Shown here: in pieces, positions 15,681 through 24,255 of the stretch
Layout of the letters: every line of letters begins with the position of its first letter
Numbering within the stretch: the stretch's first letter is position 1
DNA from: Muricomes sp049840515
Lineage (GTDB): Bacteria > Bacillota > Clostridia > Lachnospirales > Lachnospiraceae
DNA length: 49,158 nucleotides
Reading direction: 5' to 3'
Assembly (NCBI GenBank): GCA_049840515.1
Contig: JASGKW010000012.1
Location: forward strand, 1 to 49,158
Position numbers and translations under genes: made by a program
The notes under the pieces: model-generated
Told to the model about the DNA's origin: nothing
Databases searched by the model: none
The model's input: only the letters and a program-made list of their open reading frames with translations

Positions 15681-15702
15681 CAAAGGGGTCAGACCCCTTT
15701 TA
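15681..15702. terminator. Bidirectional terminator palindrome (AAAGGGGTC/GACCCCTTT)
   Basis: A perfect inverted repeat CAAAGGGGTCAGACCCCTTT, followed by a T on the + side, in the 29-bp space between the convergent GH13 and flavin reductase genes. The last bases overlap the stop codon of the flavin reductase. Related palindromes are at 5168 and 45357. Confidence 0.7.
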
Positions 15703-16206
15703 CATTTTCACAAGCACCTTTATTATCTCAGCCATGTACATGGTGTGGTAGTCCTGTTCTGGATACCATTTTTCGTCATTCTCAGGGACATCAAAATGTT
15801 CCTGGGCCATGGTCTGATGGTACTGTTTTTTGCAAACCAGTATCATATTGGCTTCTTCAAAGGCTGTAGTGCCATCTGTGTAGTAGGGTGTCAACCCTGC
15901 CTCTGCTTCTTTGTCACAGTCGCGCCCTGATTTGCTGCCGCAGATACTCAATGCTTTCTTATACTTTGCATCATAGAAAGAGAGGGTAAATATATCGTTG
16001 GCATCTACAAATTCTTTTGTGTATCTCTGTGGCCGTATATAGGCACTTACTACATTCTTGCCCCACATTACGCCTACGCCGCCCCAGCTTGCAGTCATGG
16101 TATTATGTTTCTTTTCATCACCAGCTGTTATAAGCATCCATTCTTTTCCAATTTTTGTAAATGGATTAAACTCCAGTTCTTCTACAGATATTTCTTTAAA
16201 TCCCAT
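15700..16206 (-). CDS. Flavin reductase-like domain protein
   Basis: A 168-aa protein of the flavin reductase-like (FMN-binding split barrel) family. The signatures are WMLITAGDEKKHNTMTASWGGVGVMWGKNVVSAYIRPQRYT near residues 23-63 and FTLSFYD. It probably binds FMN and reduces flavin with NAD(P)H; the true partner is unknown. The ATG follows a GGAGG at the normal distance. Its stop codon lies in the GGGGTC palindrome shared with the opposing GH13 gene. Confidence 0.9.
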   Translation of the reverse strand: MGFKEISVEELEFNPFTKIGKEWMLITAGDEKKHNTMTASWGGVGVMWGKNVVSAYIRPQRYTKEFVDANDIFTLSFYDAKYKKALSICGSKSGRDCDKEAEAGLTPYYTDGTTAFEEANMILVCKKQYHQTMAQEHFDVPENDEKWYPEQDYHTMYMAEIIKVLVKM

Positions 16207-16268
16207 TGCTGAAAACCTCCTTTATTCTTTGTATGACTTTGTCTCAGATAAAATGACTGGCACACTGA

Positions 16269-17492
16269 TTACTTTAAGATAACTTTTCTAAAACTCTTCT
16301 TCCCTTTTTTCAGCACTAAGCCGTCCCCCGCAAATGCGTCTTTTGCAAATGTATCATGAATACCTGCAACTTTTTCTCCGTCTGCGGAAACTCCGCCCTG
16401 CTCTACGGCACGTCTTGCTTCTGATTTTGAGGGAACAAGCCCGCTCTTCAAAAGGAGATTCAGAATATCAATTGTGCCATCTGCAAAATCTTCATCGCTC
16501 AGTTCAGCGGTAGGCATATCAGCCGCATTTCCCTGGCTGAACAGTGCTTTTGCACTTGCCTGTGCTTTTTCTGCTTCATCCTCACCGTGAACCATTTTTG
16601 TGAGTTCGTACGCCAATATTTCCTTTGCTTTGTTTAGCTGGCTTCCCTCCCAGGAATCCATAGCATCAATTTCCTCCAGAGGCAGGAATGTGAGCATGCG
16701 GATACATTTTAACACGTCTGCATCTGCAATATTTCTCCAATATTGGTAGAAATCAAAGGGTGAGGTCTTGTTCGGATCAAGCCACACAGCGCCGGACTGG
16801 GTTTTTCCCATCTTTTTGCCCTCTGAATTTAAAAGCAGGGTGATTGTCATGGCACTTGCATCTTTTCCCAACTTTCTTCGGATCAGCTCAGTTCCCGCCA
16901 GCATATTTGCCCACTGGTCATCCCCGCCAAATTGCAGGCTGCATCCGTATTTCTGATATAATGCGTAGAAATCATATGCCTGCATAATCATGTAGTTGAA
17001 CTCCAGGAAAGTCAGTCCCTTTTCCATTCTCTGTTTGTAGCACTCTGCAGAGAGCATACGGTTTACACTAAAATGCGGGCCAACCTCGCGCAGAACATCA
17101 ATATAGTTCAAATCACGGAGCCAGTCAGCGTTGTTTACCATAAGTGCTTTTCCCTCAGAAAAGTCTATGAACTTACTCATCTGCTCCTTGAACCGGTCAC
17201 AATTATACTGGATTGTCTCAACTGTCATCATCTGGCGCATGTCAGACCTGCCGGACGGGTCTCCAATCATTCCCGTTCCGCCGCCTAATAAGGCTATCGG
17301 TTTATTTCCTGCCATCTGCAAACGTTTCATCAGGCAAAGTGCCATGAAGTGTCCCACGTGGAGACTGTCTGCGGTTGGGTCAAATCCAATATAAAATGTG
17401 GCCTTTCCGTTATTAATCAAATCCTTAATCAGTTTTTCATCTGTTACCTGGGCAATCAATCCTCTTGCCTGTAATTCTTCGTACAGTGTCAT
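16269..17492 (-). CDS. tyrS: Tyrosyl-tRNA synthetase
   Basis: A class I synthetase of 407 aa, full length for TyrS. The HIGH-type signature is DSLHVGHFMAL at ~44-54 and the KMSKS-type loop is KMGKTQSG. An S4-like tRNA-binding domain closes the protein (SKSEARRAVEQGGVSADGEKV). It is transcribed alone behind a T-box leader that has a tyrosine specifier, so expression should rise when tRNA-Tyr is uncharged. GAGG precedes the ATG at the usual distance. Confidence 0.98.
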   Translation of the reverse strand: MTLYEELQARGLIAQVTDEKLIKDLINNGKATFYIGFDPTADSLHVGHFMALCLMKRLQMAGNKPIALLGGGTGMIGDPSGRSDMRQMMTVETIQYNCDRFKEQMSKFIDFSEGKALMVNNADWLRDLNYIDVLREVGPHFSVNRMLSAECYKQRMEKGLTFLEFNYMIMQAYDFYALYQKYGCSLQFGGDDQWANMLAGTELIRRKLGKDASAMTITLLLNSEGKKMGKTQSGAVWLDPNKTSPFDFYQYWRNIADADVLKCIRMLTFLPLEEIDAMDSWEGSQLNKAKEILAYELTKMVHGEDEAEKAQASAKALFSQGNAADMPTAELSDEDFADGTIDILNLLLKSGLVPSKSEARRAVEQGGVSADGEKVAGIHDTFAKDAFAGDGLVLKKGKKSFRKVILK

Positions 17493-17563
17493 TATCCTCT
17501 TCCTCTCTTATCTCAATTCATGTTCCATCGGGCACTCCCGGAGGGTTTTTATTCTAACAGAAT

Positions 17564-17890
17564 AAAAAAGAGCCTGCATCCAAAAGGACGAGGGCTCATA
17601 AATCTCGTGGTACCACCTTTATTCACAGGCAACTCGCATTGTCTGTCTCATTGAGTGTATCTGACTGTCAAACCGGTTTGTGCCGGCTCCTGCGCTTAAT
17701 CACTCAGTGCAATAACGTGCACCATTCCGTCACAGCCTACTTGCAGTTCCCCCGCCATCCGGCATAAAACCACGTTGGGTGTGAAGCTCAGAGATGTATT
17801 CATAAGTGATGGTATCACGCGCCTCTCATCATCCGGCAGCTTTCTGTTTTCTTCCAATCAATTACTACTTGTTCTCTTCATCGCCTTTTA
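17564..17890 (-). ncRNA. T-box leader of tyrS (Tyr, specifier UAC)
   Basis: The minus strand carries the T-box sequence AAGGTGGTACCACG at 17606-17619, whose bulge pairs with the tRNA acceptor end. It is followed by a terminator, GAGCCCTCGTCC...GGATGCAGGCTC with TTTTTT, at 17564-17599. Stem I lies at ~17780-17830; the codon UAC at 17796-17798, followed by A, is placed as the specifier for tyrosine. It matches the gene it controls. The 5' boundary is approximate. Confidence 0.92.
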
Positions 17891-17900
17891 CATTTGCTGT

Positions 17901-17929
17901 AATCTTATCTCATTCTAAAAGGTTTGTCA
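17901..17929 (-). promoter_or_regulatory. Promoter of tyrS and its T-box
   Basis: Minus strand -35 TTGACA (17924-17929), 17-base spacer, -10 TAAGAT (17901-17906), directly upstream of the T-box leader. Confidence 0.8.
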
Positions 17930-17959
17930 AGGCCGAACACGGCGGATTTCGTCCGATAT

Positions 17960-18131
17960 GTAACAGTTCAGCCATACAGCTCGAGTTGGCTGCTCTGCAG
18001 CCTTTTTCACTGCTGACGCAGTTAAAACTCTCGCTTATGGCAGAGCGCCATATGCAGGTATTTAAATATAACCTGCTGCAAGCAAGCTCGCACAGATTAT
18101 ATTAAATACCTGCGCATGGCTGAACTGTGAC
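17960..18131 (-). repeat. Family 1 structured repeat, copy 2 (full)
   Basis: A 172-bp copy in minus orientation, bounded by GTAACAGTTCAGCCAT and GGCTGAACTGTGAC. Its hairpin arms GCAGGTATTTAATATAATCTG-type are different from those of the other copies yet still pair (one bulge), with inner loop stem GCGAGC/GCTTGC. The constant half has AACTGCGTCAGCAGTGAAAA and GGCTGC..AGCAGCC. It overlaps the last ten codons and the stop codon of the yfhO-like gene. Confidence 0.88.
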
Positions 18132-20676
18132 TCCTATATAACAAAATCAGGCACACTATGAATCCAGACAGAGACAATAACTTTCCTGCCATTGCTCCAG
18201 GCGCGTGATATACAATTTTTATATTGTGTACCCCTCCTTTTGTGTAAAAACCAAGGAAGGCTGTATTTACTTTGCTTATGGGTACGTTTCTGCCATCAAC
18301 TGTCACTTCAAAGTTTTTATCATATGGAATGGAGGTAATCACATATTTACTTCCATCCAGAGAAATTTCTCCTTCAATGTGATTGCCCTTAGTGTGGGAC
18401 CAGTCTGCTTTAAACTCAGATTGATACAATCCCGTTTCATCATTTGTCGGCTCTAATCCCGCAAAAGCCTTCAATCCCGTAATCTCATACTTTCCTTTTC
18501 CAAACGTGAGACTTACACTTTTCTGTCCGGCTTCCAGTGGAACCGCCCATGTAAATAGCTGGTTCCCATTATAATAAATATGACTTGCGGAGGAAAGTTT
18601 ATTTCTGGCACCTTCCAGCCAAACCTCTACATCCTTTTTGGGGTGTTCATTTTTCAGCTTGAACTGAACATATAAAATTCCCCTGTCAGTCCCCTTTACG
18701 GGTATCATTACAGTTTTGTCTTTATCTGCGTGAATCTGATAGCTGTCTGCCGTCTCTTGGATTCTGGATATACCTGAAATTTCTGGTATCTGAAACGCCG
18801 TACTGTATGTCTCTTTTTCCAGCATTTCTTCCCATGCGGCAGGCCCTGTCTCCGTCTTATCCACCACTGCGTAATGCATCAGTGCTGTCTGGTTATAGGG
18901 AAAACTCAGCTTACTATACTCATGCTCCGATAACAGGCAATCTGTTGCATACATCATGGGAGCTACGTCCTTATTCTCGTAAATGTTTTCCTTGTCTCCC
19001 TTTTTACATAGACTATATCCAGGAATCTTATCCTCTGAAATAATATACCGCACACCCATCAGCTTTCTAAAAACCGGATTTGCAGAGACAGACTGCATCA
19101 GAAGGTTGCGGTATGGCTCCTCTATCTCAAAAGTGTGACTCCGAAACTTCTGGTATGTCTCATTATACGCGGAAGAATAAATAGAAGATATATATTGCCT
19201 GTCAGCATGGATGCGGTTTAGGGCTGCTGCCGTCTCACCTTTCTTTTCCGTCTTCTCCTCCATCCGGTAAAATCCTTTTTCTCCCCCCAGCACCTGGTCC
19301 GCCTCTTTGTCAATATCCGAATTTGTTACATCCCGGTACAGGCTCTGATGCATTATATTCCCATAGGTGCTGTTGTACATACCATCAAAAAATAGGAGAA
19401 AAAGAAGAGAAGGCACAATAAGGAACGAAAGACTCCTGCTCTTCCAAAACAGAAGAAAACAAAAAAGCAAAACAGCCGCATCTAATAAAATCAGCTTCCC
19501 ATATATAGGGTTCTTTGCCTCCTTAAGACCCCACCAGACGAGCCCCACGGTCAGAACACAGCAAACAATGCCCACTGCTGGAGAAATTTCTCCATTTTTC
19601 TGTTTCCTCAGATAGCAGGCAATCAGATAGCAAAGCAGAGGCAGAAATGGAATCAACGCTTTTCCCCGTATATAAATTCCTCCGTTTAGAAGGAAACAAA
19701 AGACCGGCACATTCAATATAATCATACAGCCCCAGACCAGTATGCGCTCTGAGAGACTCCTGTAAGTAATACTTACCAGCAGTACCATAATTAACAGAGC
19801 GGTCAGTCCGACTCCATAAGGACTGTAAAGAAAATTCAACAGGGAAAGCTTTGGCAGAAATAATTCTTTCCAGCTAATCGGTGCCCTGCCCTGTCCTTCT
19901 CTTTCCAGCAAAGCCCTTACTGTCGGAATCAAAAGAACTCCGCTCATCATGACGGCTGCTGCCATAGGCATGATAAATTGAAACCCGTCCCTGAAAAAAT
20001 GAGTTCTCAGATGTCCTGTCTGATAATAGCGGTGGAGACCGTACAGAACAAGTGCCAGCATTCCGCCTATGCTAAAGTAGAAGCTTGTCATAATCATGAG
20101 AAATACACTGACTGTATATTTTCCAGTCTTCCCACAGTCAAAAAATCTGTCAACCCCTGAAAATGCCAGACATAAAAATGGCATATAGCTGACAAACATA
20201 AGCTGATTGTAAGAGTGATATATCATGGGCCCAGCCAAAAGGAAAAGCAATGCCACTGAAAAACTAATGCTCTTCTCAAATTCCCTCTCCCGAAGCCATA
20301 AATAGAAAATAATAACGGCGGCTGTCAGACTCACCGCACTGGCCGCCATCAGATAAGTTTCCATTTTAACAAAAGGCAGTAAATACGACAACAGTACGAC
20401 TGGACTGTATAACCCATAATATGCAAAATTATATATATTTTGCCCGCCCCCGATGTTGAGTGCAAACTCCGGGAAAAGCTGTCCTGTCTCATAAAACTGC
20501 CGGCGGAAATATTCCGGGAAAACGCTGTGCTGGCTGACCCAGTCAACCTCAGAACCAAATACTCCAAAACGGCTCACAAAAAGCCAGCAAAAAAACAGGC
20601 ATAGGGCCGAAAGGGTCAAAATCTGCCACTTTTCTTCTTTTAAACGCCTCATTCTACTGCCTGTCACTTTCTTCAC
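18097..20676 (-). CDS. YfhO family integral membrane protein (probable glycosyl transfer to envelope polymer)
   Basis: An 859-aa membrane protein with about a dozen hydrophobic segments over residues ~15-430, a long extracytoplasmic domain, and a last membrane helix (LLSLSGFIVCLILLY). YWxxQ-type residues near FGSEVDWVSQHSVFPEYFRRQF and the C-terminal SIPYDKNFEVTVDGRNVPISKVNTAFLG match the YfhO family. In Bacillus YfhO works with CsbB to add GlcNAc to lipoteichoic acid; the CsbB-like gene directly upstream, overlapping by 23 bp, makes a similar role likely. The start is GTG 20676; ATG 20652 is an alternative. The last ten residues and stop codon come from a family 1 repeat. Confidence 0.88.
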   Translation of the reverse strand: MKKVTGSRMRRLKEEKWQILTLSALCLFFCWLFVSRFGVFGSEVDWVSQHSVFPEYFRRQFYETGQLFPEFALNIGGGQNIYNFAYYGLYSPVVLLSYLLPFVKMETYLMAASAVSLTAAVIIFYLWLREREFEKSISFSVALLFLLAGPMIYHSYNQLMFVSYMPFLCLAFSGVDRFFDCGKTGKYTVSVFLMIMTSFYFSIGGMLALVLYGLHRYYQTGHLRTHFFRDGFQFIMPMAAAVMMSGVLLIPTVRALLEREGQGRAPISWKELFLPKLSLLNFLYSPYGVGLTALLIMVLLVSITYRSLSERILVWGCMIILNVPVFCFLLNGGIYIRGKALIPFLPLLCYLIACYLRKQKNGEISPAVGIVCCVLTVGLVWWGLKEAKNPIYGKLILLDAAVLLFCFLLFWKSRSLSFLIVPSLLFLLFFDGMYNSTYGNIMHQSLYRDVTNSDIDKEADQVLGGEKGFYRMEEKTEKKGETAAALNRIHADRQYISSIYSSAYNETYQKFRSHTFEIEEPYRNLLMQSVSANPVFRKLMGVRYIISEDKIPGYSLCKKGDKENIYENKDVAPMMYATDCLLSEHEYSKLSFPYNQTALMHYAVVDKTETGPAAWEEMLEKETYSTAFQIPEISGISRIQETADSYQIHADKDKTVMIPVKGTDRGILYVQFKLKNEHPKKDVEVWLEGARNKLSSASHIYYNGNQLFTWAVPLEAGQKSVSLTFGKGKYEITGLKAFAGLEPTNDETGLYQSEFKADWSHTKGNHIEGEISLDGSKYVITSIPYDKNFEVTVDGRNVPISKVNTAFLGFYTKGGVHNIKIVYHAPGAMAGKLLSLSGFIVCLILLYRSHSSAMRRYLI

Positions 20677-21598
20677 TGGAATCCCTTAAGATATATATTG
20701 GCCTGTGTTTTGTCTCCAGATAAGTCTTGGAGAGATATTGCCCCACAATTCCTGTACAGAGAAGCTGCACCCCGCTGACCAGAAAAATAATGCACGCCAG
20801 TGAGGGCCAGCCATCCACAGGATCACCCCATATACAGGTGCGCAGCACAATAACAACAATCATCAAAAAGGACAGCGCGCAGAACAGTACCCCTATTATT
20901 GCTGCAAGGGAGAGCGGTGCAACGGAGAATCCCGTTATGCCCTCCAGTGAGTATAAAAATAGTTTTTTGACAGACCATTTGGTTTCTCCTGCCGAGCGCT
21001 GTACATTTTCAAATTCCAGCCATTTGGTATTAAAGCCAACCCACCCAAAGATTCCTTTTGAAAATCTGTTATATTCACTTATTTCCAACACCGCATTTAC
21101 CATATTTCGCTTCATCAGACGGTAATCCCTGGCCCCATCCACAATCTCAGTTTTGGAAATCCGGTTGATAAACTTATAAAAACTTTTAGACAAAAAAGAG
21201 CGCAGCCTGGGTTCTCCGGTTCTTGTTGAACGCTTCGTCGCAACGCTTTCATAGGGCTCTTCTTTCAGAATTTGATACATCTCGGGCAAAAGCTCCGGAG
21301 GGTCCTGCAAATCCACATCCATAATGGCAACATACTCTCCTGTCGCACTTTTAAGGCCGGCATAAATCGCCGCCTCCTTTCCAAAGTTTCTGGAAAATGC
21401 CAAATACTTGCATCGTTTATCCTGTTCATGCAGGTTCTTCATAATCAACAGCGTCTTGTCAGAGGAGCCATCGTCCACAAAGAGTAATTCAAATTTTAAA
21501 TCTTTCATCTCATCCATTACGCGGGTCATTGCCTTATAGTAGATAGGAAGTGCCTGCTCTTCATTAAAACAGGGAACTACTACGGAGATATCATTCAT
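20654..21598 (-). CDS. Glycosyltransferase family 2, CsbB/GtrB-like
   Basis: A 314-aa GT2 enzyme with two C-terminal membrane helices (LSLAAIIGVLFCALSFLMIVVIVL and LACIIFLVSGVQLLCTGIVGQYL). The catalytic domain starts ISVVVPCFNEEQALP, with VDDGSSDKT, DVDLQDPPE and a C-terminal YILRDSS. Such enzymes load a sugar from a nucleotide donor onto undecaprenyl phosphate on the inner face. ATG 21598 is chosen over 21616 because GGAGG lies 9 bases upstream. Its 3' end overlaps the YfhO-like gene, so the two form a glycosylation pair as in Bacillus. A GtcA-type flippase is not seen in the window. Confidence 0.92.
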   Translation of the reverse strand: MNDISVVVPCFNEEQALPIYYKAMTRVMDEMKDLKFELLFVDDGSSDKTLLIMKNLHEQDKRCKYLAFSRNFGKEAAIYAGLKSATGEYVAIMDVDLQDPPELLPEMYQILKEEPYESVATKRSTRTGEPRLRSFLSKSFYKFINRISKTEIVDGARDYRLMKRNMVNAVLEISEYNRFSKGIFGWVGFNTKWLEFENVQRSAGETKWSVKKLFLYSLEGITGFSVAPLSLAAIIGVLFCALSFLMIVVIVLRTCIWGDPVDGWPSLACIIFLVSGVQLLCTGIVGQYLSKTYLETKHRPIYILRDSSEESDRQ

Positions 21599-21769
21599 TT
21601 TATTGTTCCTCCACAAATCTGTTTCCCATAAATTACCAGGAATCTGTTCATCAAATGATTTAATATAAATGCAGCGGCTTTTTTAGCTTCTCGCTGCTCC
21701 TTATATTCTACATCCCATAGTTTGAAAATTTTGTGAAGGTTCCCTTAAATTTTTCTGAATAGTGAAAAA

Positions 21770-23470
21770 TTATTTTTCCTCTTTCTTTGGTGTCTTGCGC
21801 ATTTCTTTTATGAAGGAATAGACATAATCCAGAATCCCATGGGGATTTTGAATTTTAGCAACCGCATAAAACATTTTAGGCGTCGGTATCCTGGGATAAT
21901 AAACATAATACGAAGGTACCCACTGTGTGGGACTATATTTTTCTTTTGCACTGTACAGATTTCGGAATCCATAACAGCCGTTTAAGTGGTCATACACAAA
22001 CTTAAGCAGCCTTTCCACCGGGTTTGAACTATCCTCCTCAAGCCCCGCCAGCGGTGCCACCCCAAGGCTTCCGTATTCTGCGCCTTCTTCCCGGAACACC
22101 TGAAACGCCTGGTAAGTGATTGTCTCCATCACTCCGCCCGGTGCATTTTTGCCGTGCCGTGTCACATCAGCCATATATCCTTTGCCGCCTAAAAAGGGGA
22201 CAAACACGATAAAAGCTACCATTTCTCCTGCTCCATCCTCGGCATAAAAGTATCGCTTATCCATGGGATTTTCAAGCCCTGCAGAACCAAGTGTAAATTT
22301 CAGCATGGCGCCCTTTTTCTGCTGCAGCCATTCCTGTGTAATTCTTTCAAATCCCCTCTCGATTTTGGAATCTCTCTTTTTTAGCACCTGATATTCATGA
22401 ACTTTTACCCCTGCTTTTGTGGCATGATTGATATTCATGCGCATTTTTGCACCTTTTTTCCCGCTGATTTCATACTCTGGAAGATAAAACCTGGCTTCTT
22501 CTCCGCTGAGAACCCAGCCAAAGCCCTGTTTTTGATACTCTGGCAGGAAATGTTCTGTTACACTGAGTATGATAAGGTCATGGGCGCTCCTTTGACAGAA
22601 GTCTTTGAGTTCCTCAAGAAGTACCGGAAAGTCTTTGTCCGCACACACTGGGTCGCCATTGACAACAACGGTGCCGCCTATGGCACCATAGGGAGCCACC
22701 CCGTCAACTCTGGTTCCAAAAAACAGAGACTTGTCCTCTTCAAGGGCCAGATAGGAACAGGGGTTTTGCCCGTACCGATTTAACAGCGTCCTCGCATGCC
22801 AGAGGTCAGCCTCATTGCTTTTGCGTATATCTATCCACGGCTCTGCTGCATAGAGGACAGATGAAAGCACACATCCCCAGCTAAACCAGAAAGTAATCAG
22901 TTCAACGCCTCTGCCAAAGCGGGTGACGGGCAATTGCATTCCCATTCCGAATATCATCTTTATTGTTCCTAAGAGGCTGTCCGCAAAGGATATATCTGCA
23001 TTCCCGGAAATTCCTATTTTTACAAAATGGAAGCTGATTCCTGCATTAATAATAATCCCAATGAAAGACAGCGCCAAAGAAATCACAGCTTTGCTCTTTG
23101 CCTTTTTAGAAGAAGAACAACAGAAATCCTTCCGGAAATAAATCAGTGCCAGAATCAATATAATGTCAGTGACTGCTATCAGATTGTGCACCGGACGGTG
23201 GCTTCTTGCCAGTGCGTGAATCACATTAAACGCCAATACAATAATTGTAATCTGCCAGGCTGAAGTTTTCCGCTTCATAAGCTGAAAAGCAATAACCAGA
23301 AGCACCACAGAAAATGCTCTCTGAACCATCCTTCCCATCTCAAAAGACACCACCATGCCCGCCGACTTCGACAGAAATGGGAAAAAGCTAAGTATGAGAA
23401 GCATAAGTGAAGAGAGCATGATAAAAATAACAATTCCATTTTCAATATATATACGCCTTTTTTGATTCAT
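21770..23470 (-). CDS. MprF-like membrane protein with lysylphosphatidylglycerol synthase C-terminal domain (DUF2156)
   Basis: A 566-aa protein with about six hydrophobic helices in residues 10-220, then a GNAT-like DUF2156 domain (~240-550). The second part shows LNRYGQNPCSYLALEEDKSLFF, VNGDPVCA, YLPEYEISGKKGAKMRMNINHATKAG, LGVAPLAGLE and YGFRNLYSAKEKYSPTQWVPSYYVYYP, typical of phosphatidylglycerol lysyltransferase ends. It is shorter than full MprF, which has more flippase helices. Probable role: aminoacylation of membrane lipid, lowering surface charge. It neighbours the YfhO/CsbB pair in an envelope-modification group. Confidence 0.88.
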   Translation of the reverse strand: MNQKRRIYIENGIVIFIMLSSLMLLILSFFPFLSKSAGMVVSFEMGRMVQRAFSVVLLVIAFQLMKRKTSAWQITIIVLAFNVIHALARSHRPVHNLIAVTDIILILALIYFRKDFCCSSSKKAKSKAVISLALSFIGIIINAGISFHFVKIGISGNADISFADSLLGTIKMIFGMGMQLPVTRFGRGVELITFWFSWGCVLSSVLYAAEPWIDIRKSNEADLWHARTLLNRYGQNPCSYLALEEDKSLFFGTRVDGVAPYGAIGGTVVVNGDPVCADKDFPVLLEELKDFCQRSAHDLIILSVTEHFLPEYQKQGFGWVLSGEEARFYLPEYEISGKKGAKMRMNINHATKAGVKVHEYQVLKKRDSKIERGFERITQEWLQQKKGAMLKFTLGSAGLENPMDKRYFYAEDGAGEMVAFIVFVPFLGGKGYMADVTRHGKNAPGGVMETITYQAFQVFREEGAEYGSLGVAPLAGLEEDSSNPVERLLKFVYDHLNGCYGFRNLYSAKEKYSPTQWVPSYYVYYPRIPTPKMFYAVAKIQNPHGILDYVYSFIKEMRKTPKKEEK

Positions 23471-23508
23471 AGTTCAAATACCCCGTTCTTCTTACTGTAT
23501 CTGTGCAA

Positions 23509-24255
23509 TCACTCTGCACCTGTGTAATCAATCTCCATCAGCATCAGCCCCTGGGGCGGAGCCGTCAGTCCTGCTGACCGCCTGTCTTTTGCCATTAAAA
23601 TATCTCTTACCTGTTTTGGAGTATAGAATCCCCGCCCCACTCTCACAAGAGTACCCACGATAATCCGCACCATATTATAGAGAAATCCATTTCCCTTTAT
23701 CCGGATTGTAATTTCATTCCCGCTTTTTTCTATATCCAGAGAATAAATTGTCCGCACCGTATCTTCCACATTCGTCCGCACATTACAGAAGCTGGCAAAA
23801 TCATGTGTTCCCACAAGATGCCCTGCCGCCTCTCTCATTTGATCTAAATCCAGATTATAGGATACAAAATATGTTGTCAGTCTCTTTGTGGGATTCGGAA
23901 TCTTTGAATTTAAGATGTGGTATTCATAGGTCTTCACCGAGCTGCAGTACCGGGGATGCCAGTCCAAGGCAACCTCCTCAGACTTCACCACCACAATATC
24001 CTCAGGCAGACGCTGGTTAAGGGCATAAGACAGCCGCTCAGGGGGGATTGTGGTATCTGAGTCAAATACCGCCACATTTCCCAGAGCATGTACTCCAGAA
24101 TCTGTGCGGCTTGCCCCAATTACATGGACCTCATTTCCCGTGAGTCTGGAAAGTGCTTTATTCAAAACCGCCTCTATTGTAATGCCATTCGGCTGTATCT
24201 GCCATCCGCAGTAATTTGTGCCATCATAGGCTACAGTAAGTTTAAAACGTTTCAT
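23509..24255 (-). CDS. truA: tRNA pseudouridine synthase A
   Basis: Modifies U38-40 in the tRNA anticodon stem. Full length, 248 aa. The catalytic Asp lies in GASRTDSGVHALGNV (~46-60); LNQRLPEDIVVV, FCNVRTNVEDTVRTI and GNGFLYNMVRIIVGTLVRVG are family motifs. Its ATG overlaps the ecfT stop by 4 bases, the standard ecfA1-ecfA2-ecfT-truA order of Firmicutes. Confidence 0.97.
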   Translation of the reverse strand: MKRFKLTVAYDGTNYCGWQIQPNGITIEAVLNKALSRLTGNEVHVIGASRTDSGVHALGNVAVFDSDTTIPPERLSYALNQRLPEDIVVVKSEEVALDWHPRYCSSVKTYEYHILNSKIPNPTKRLTTYFVSYNLDLDQMREAAGHLVGTHDFASFCNVRTNVEDTVRTIYSLDIEKSGNEITIRIKGNGFLYNMVRIIVGTLVRVGRGFYTPKQVRDILMAKDRRSAGLTAPPQGLMLMEIDYTGAE

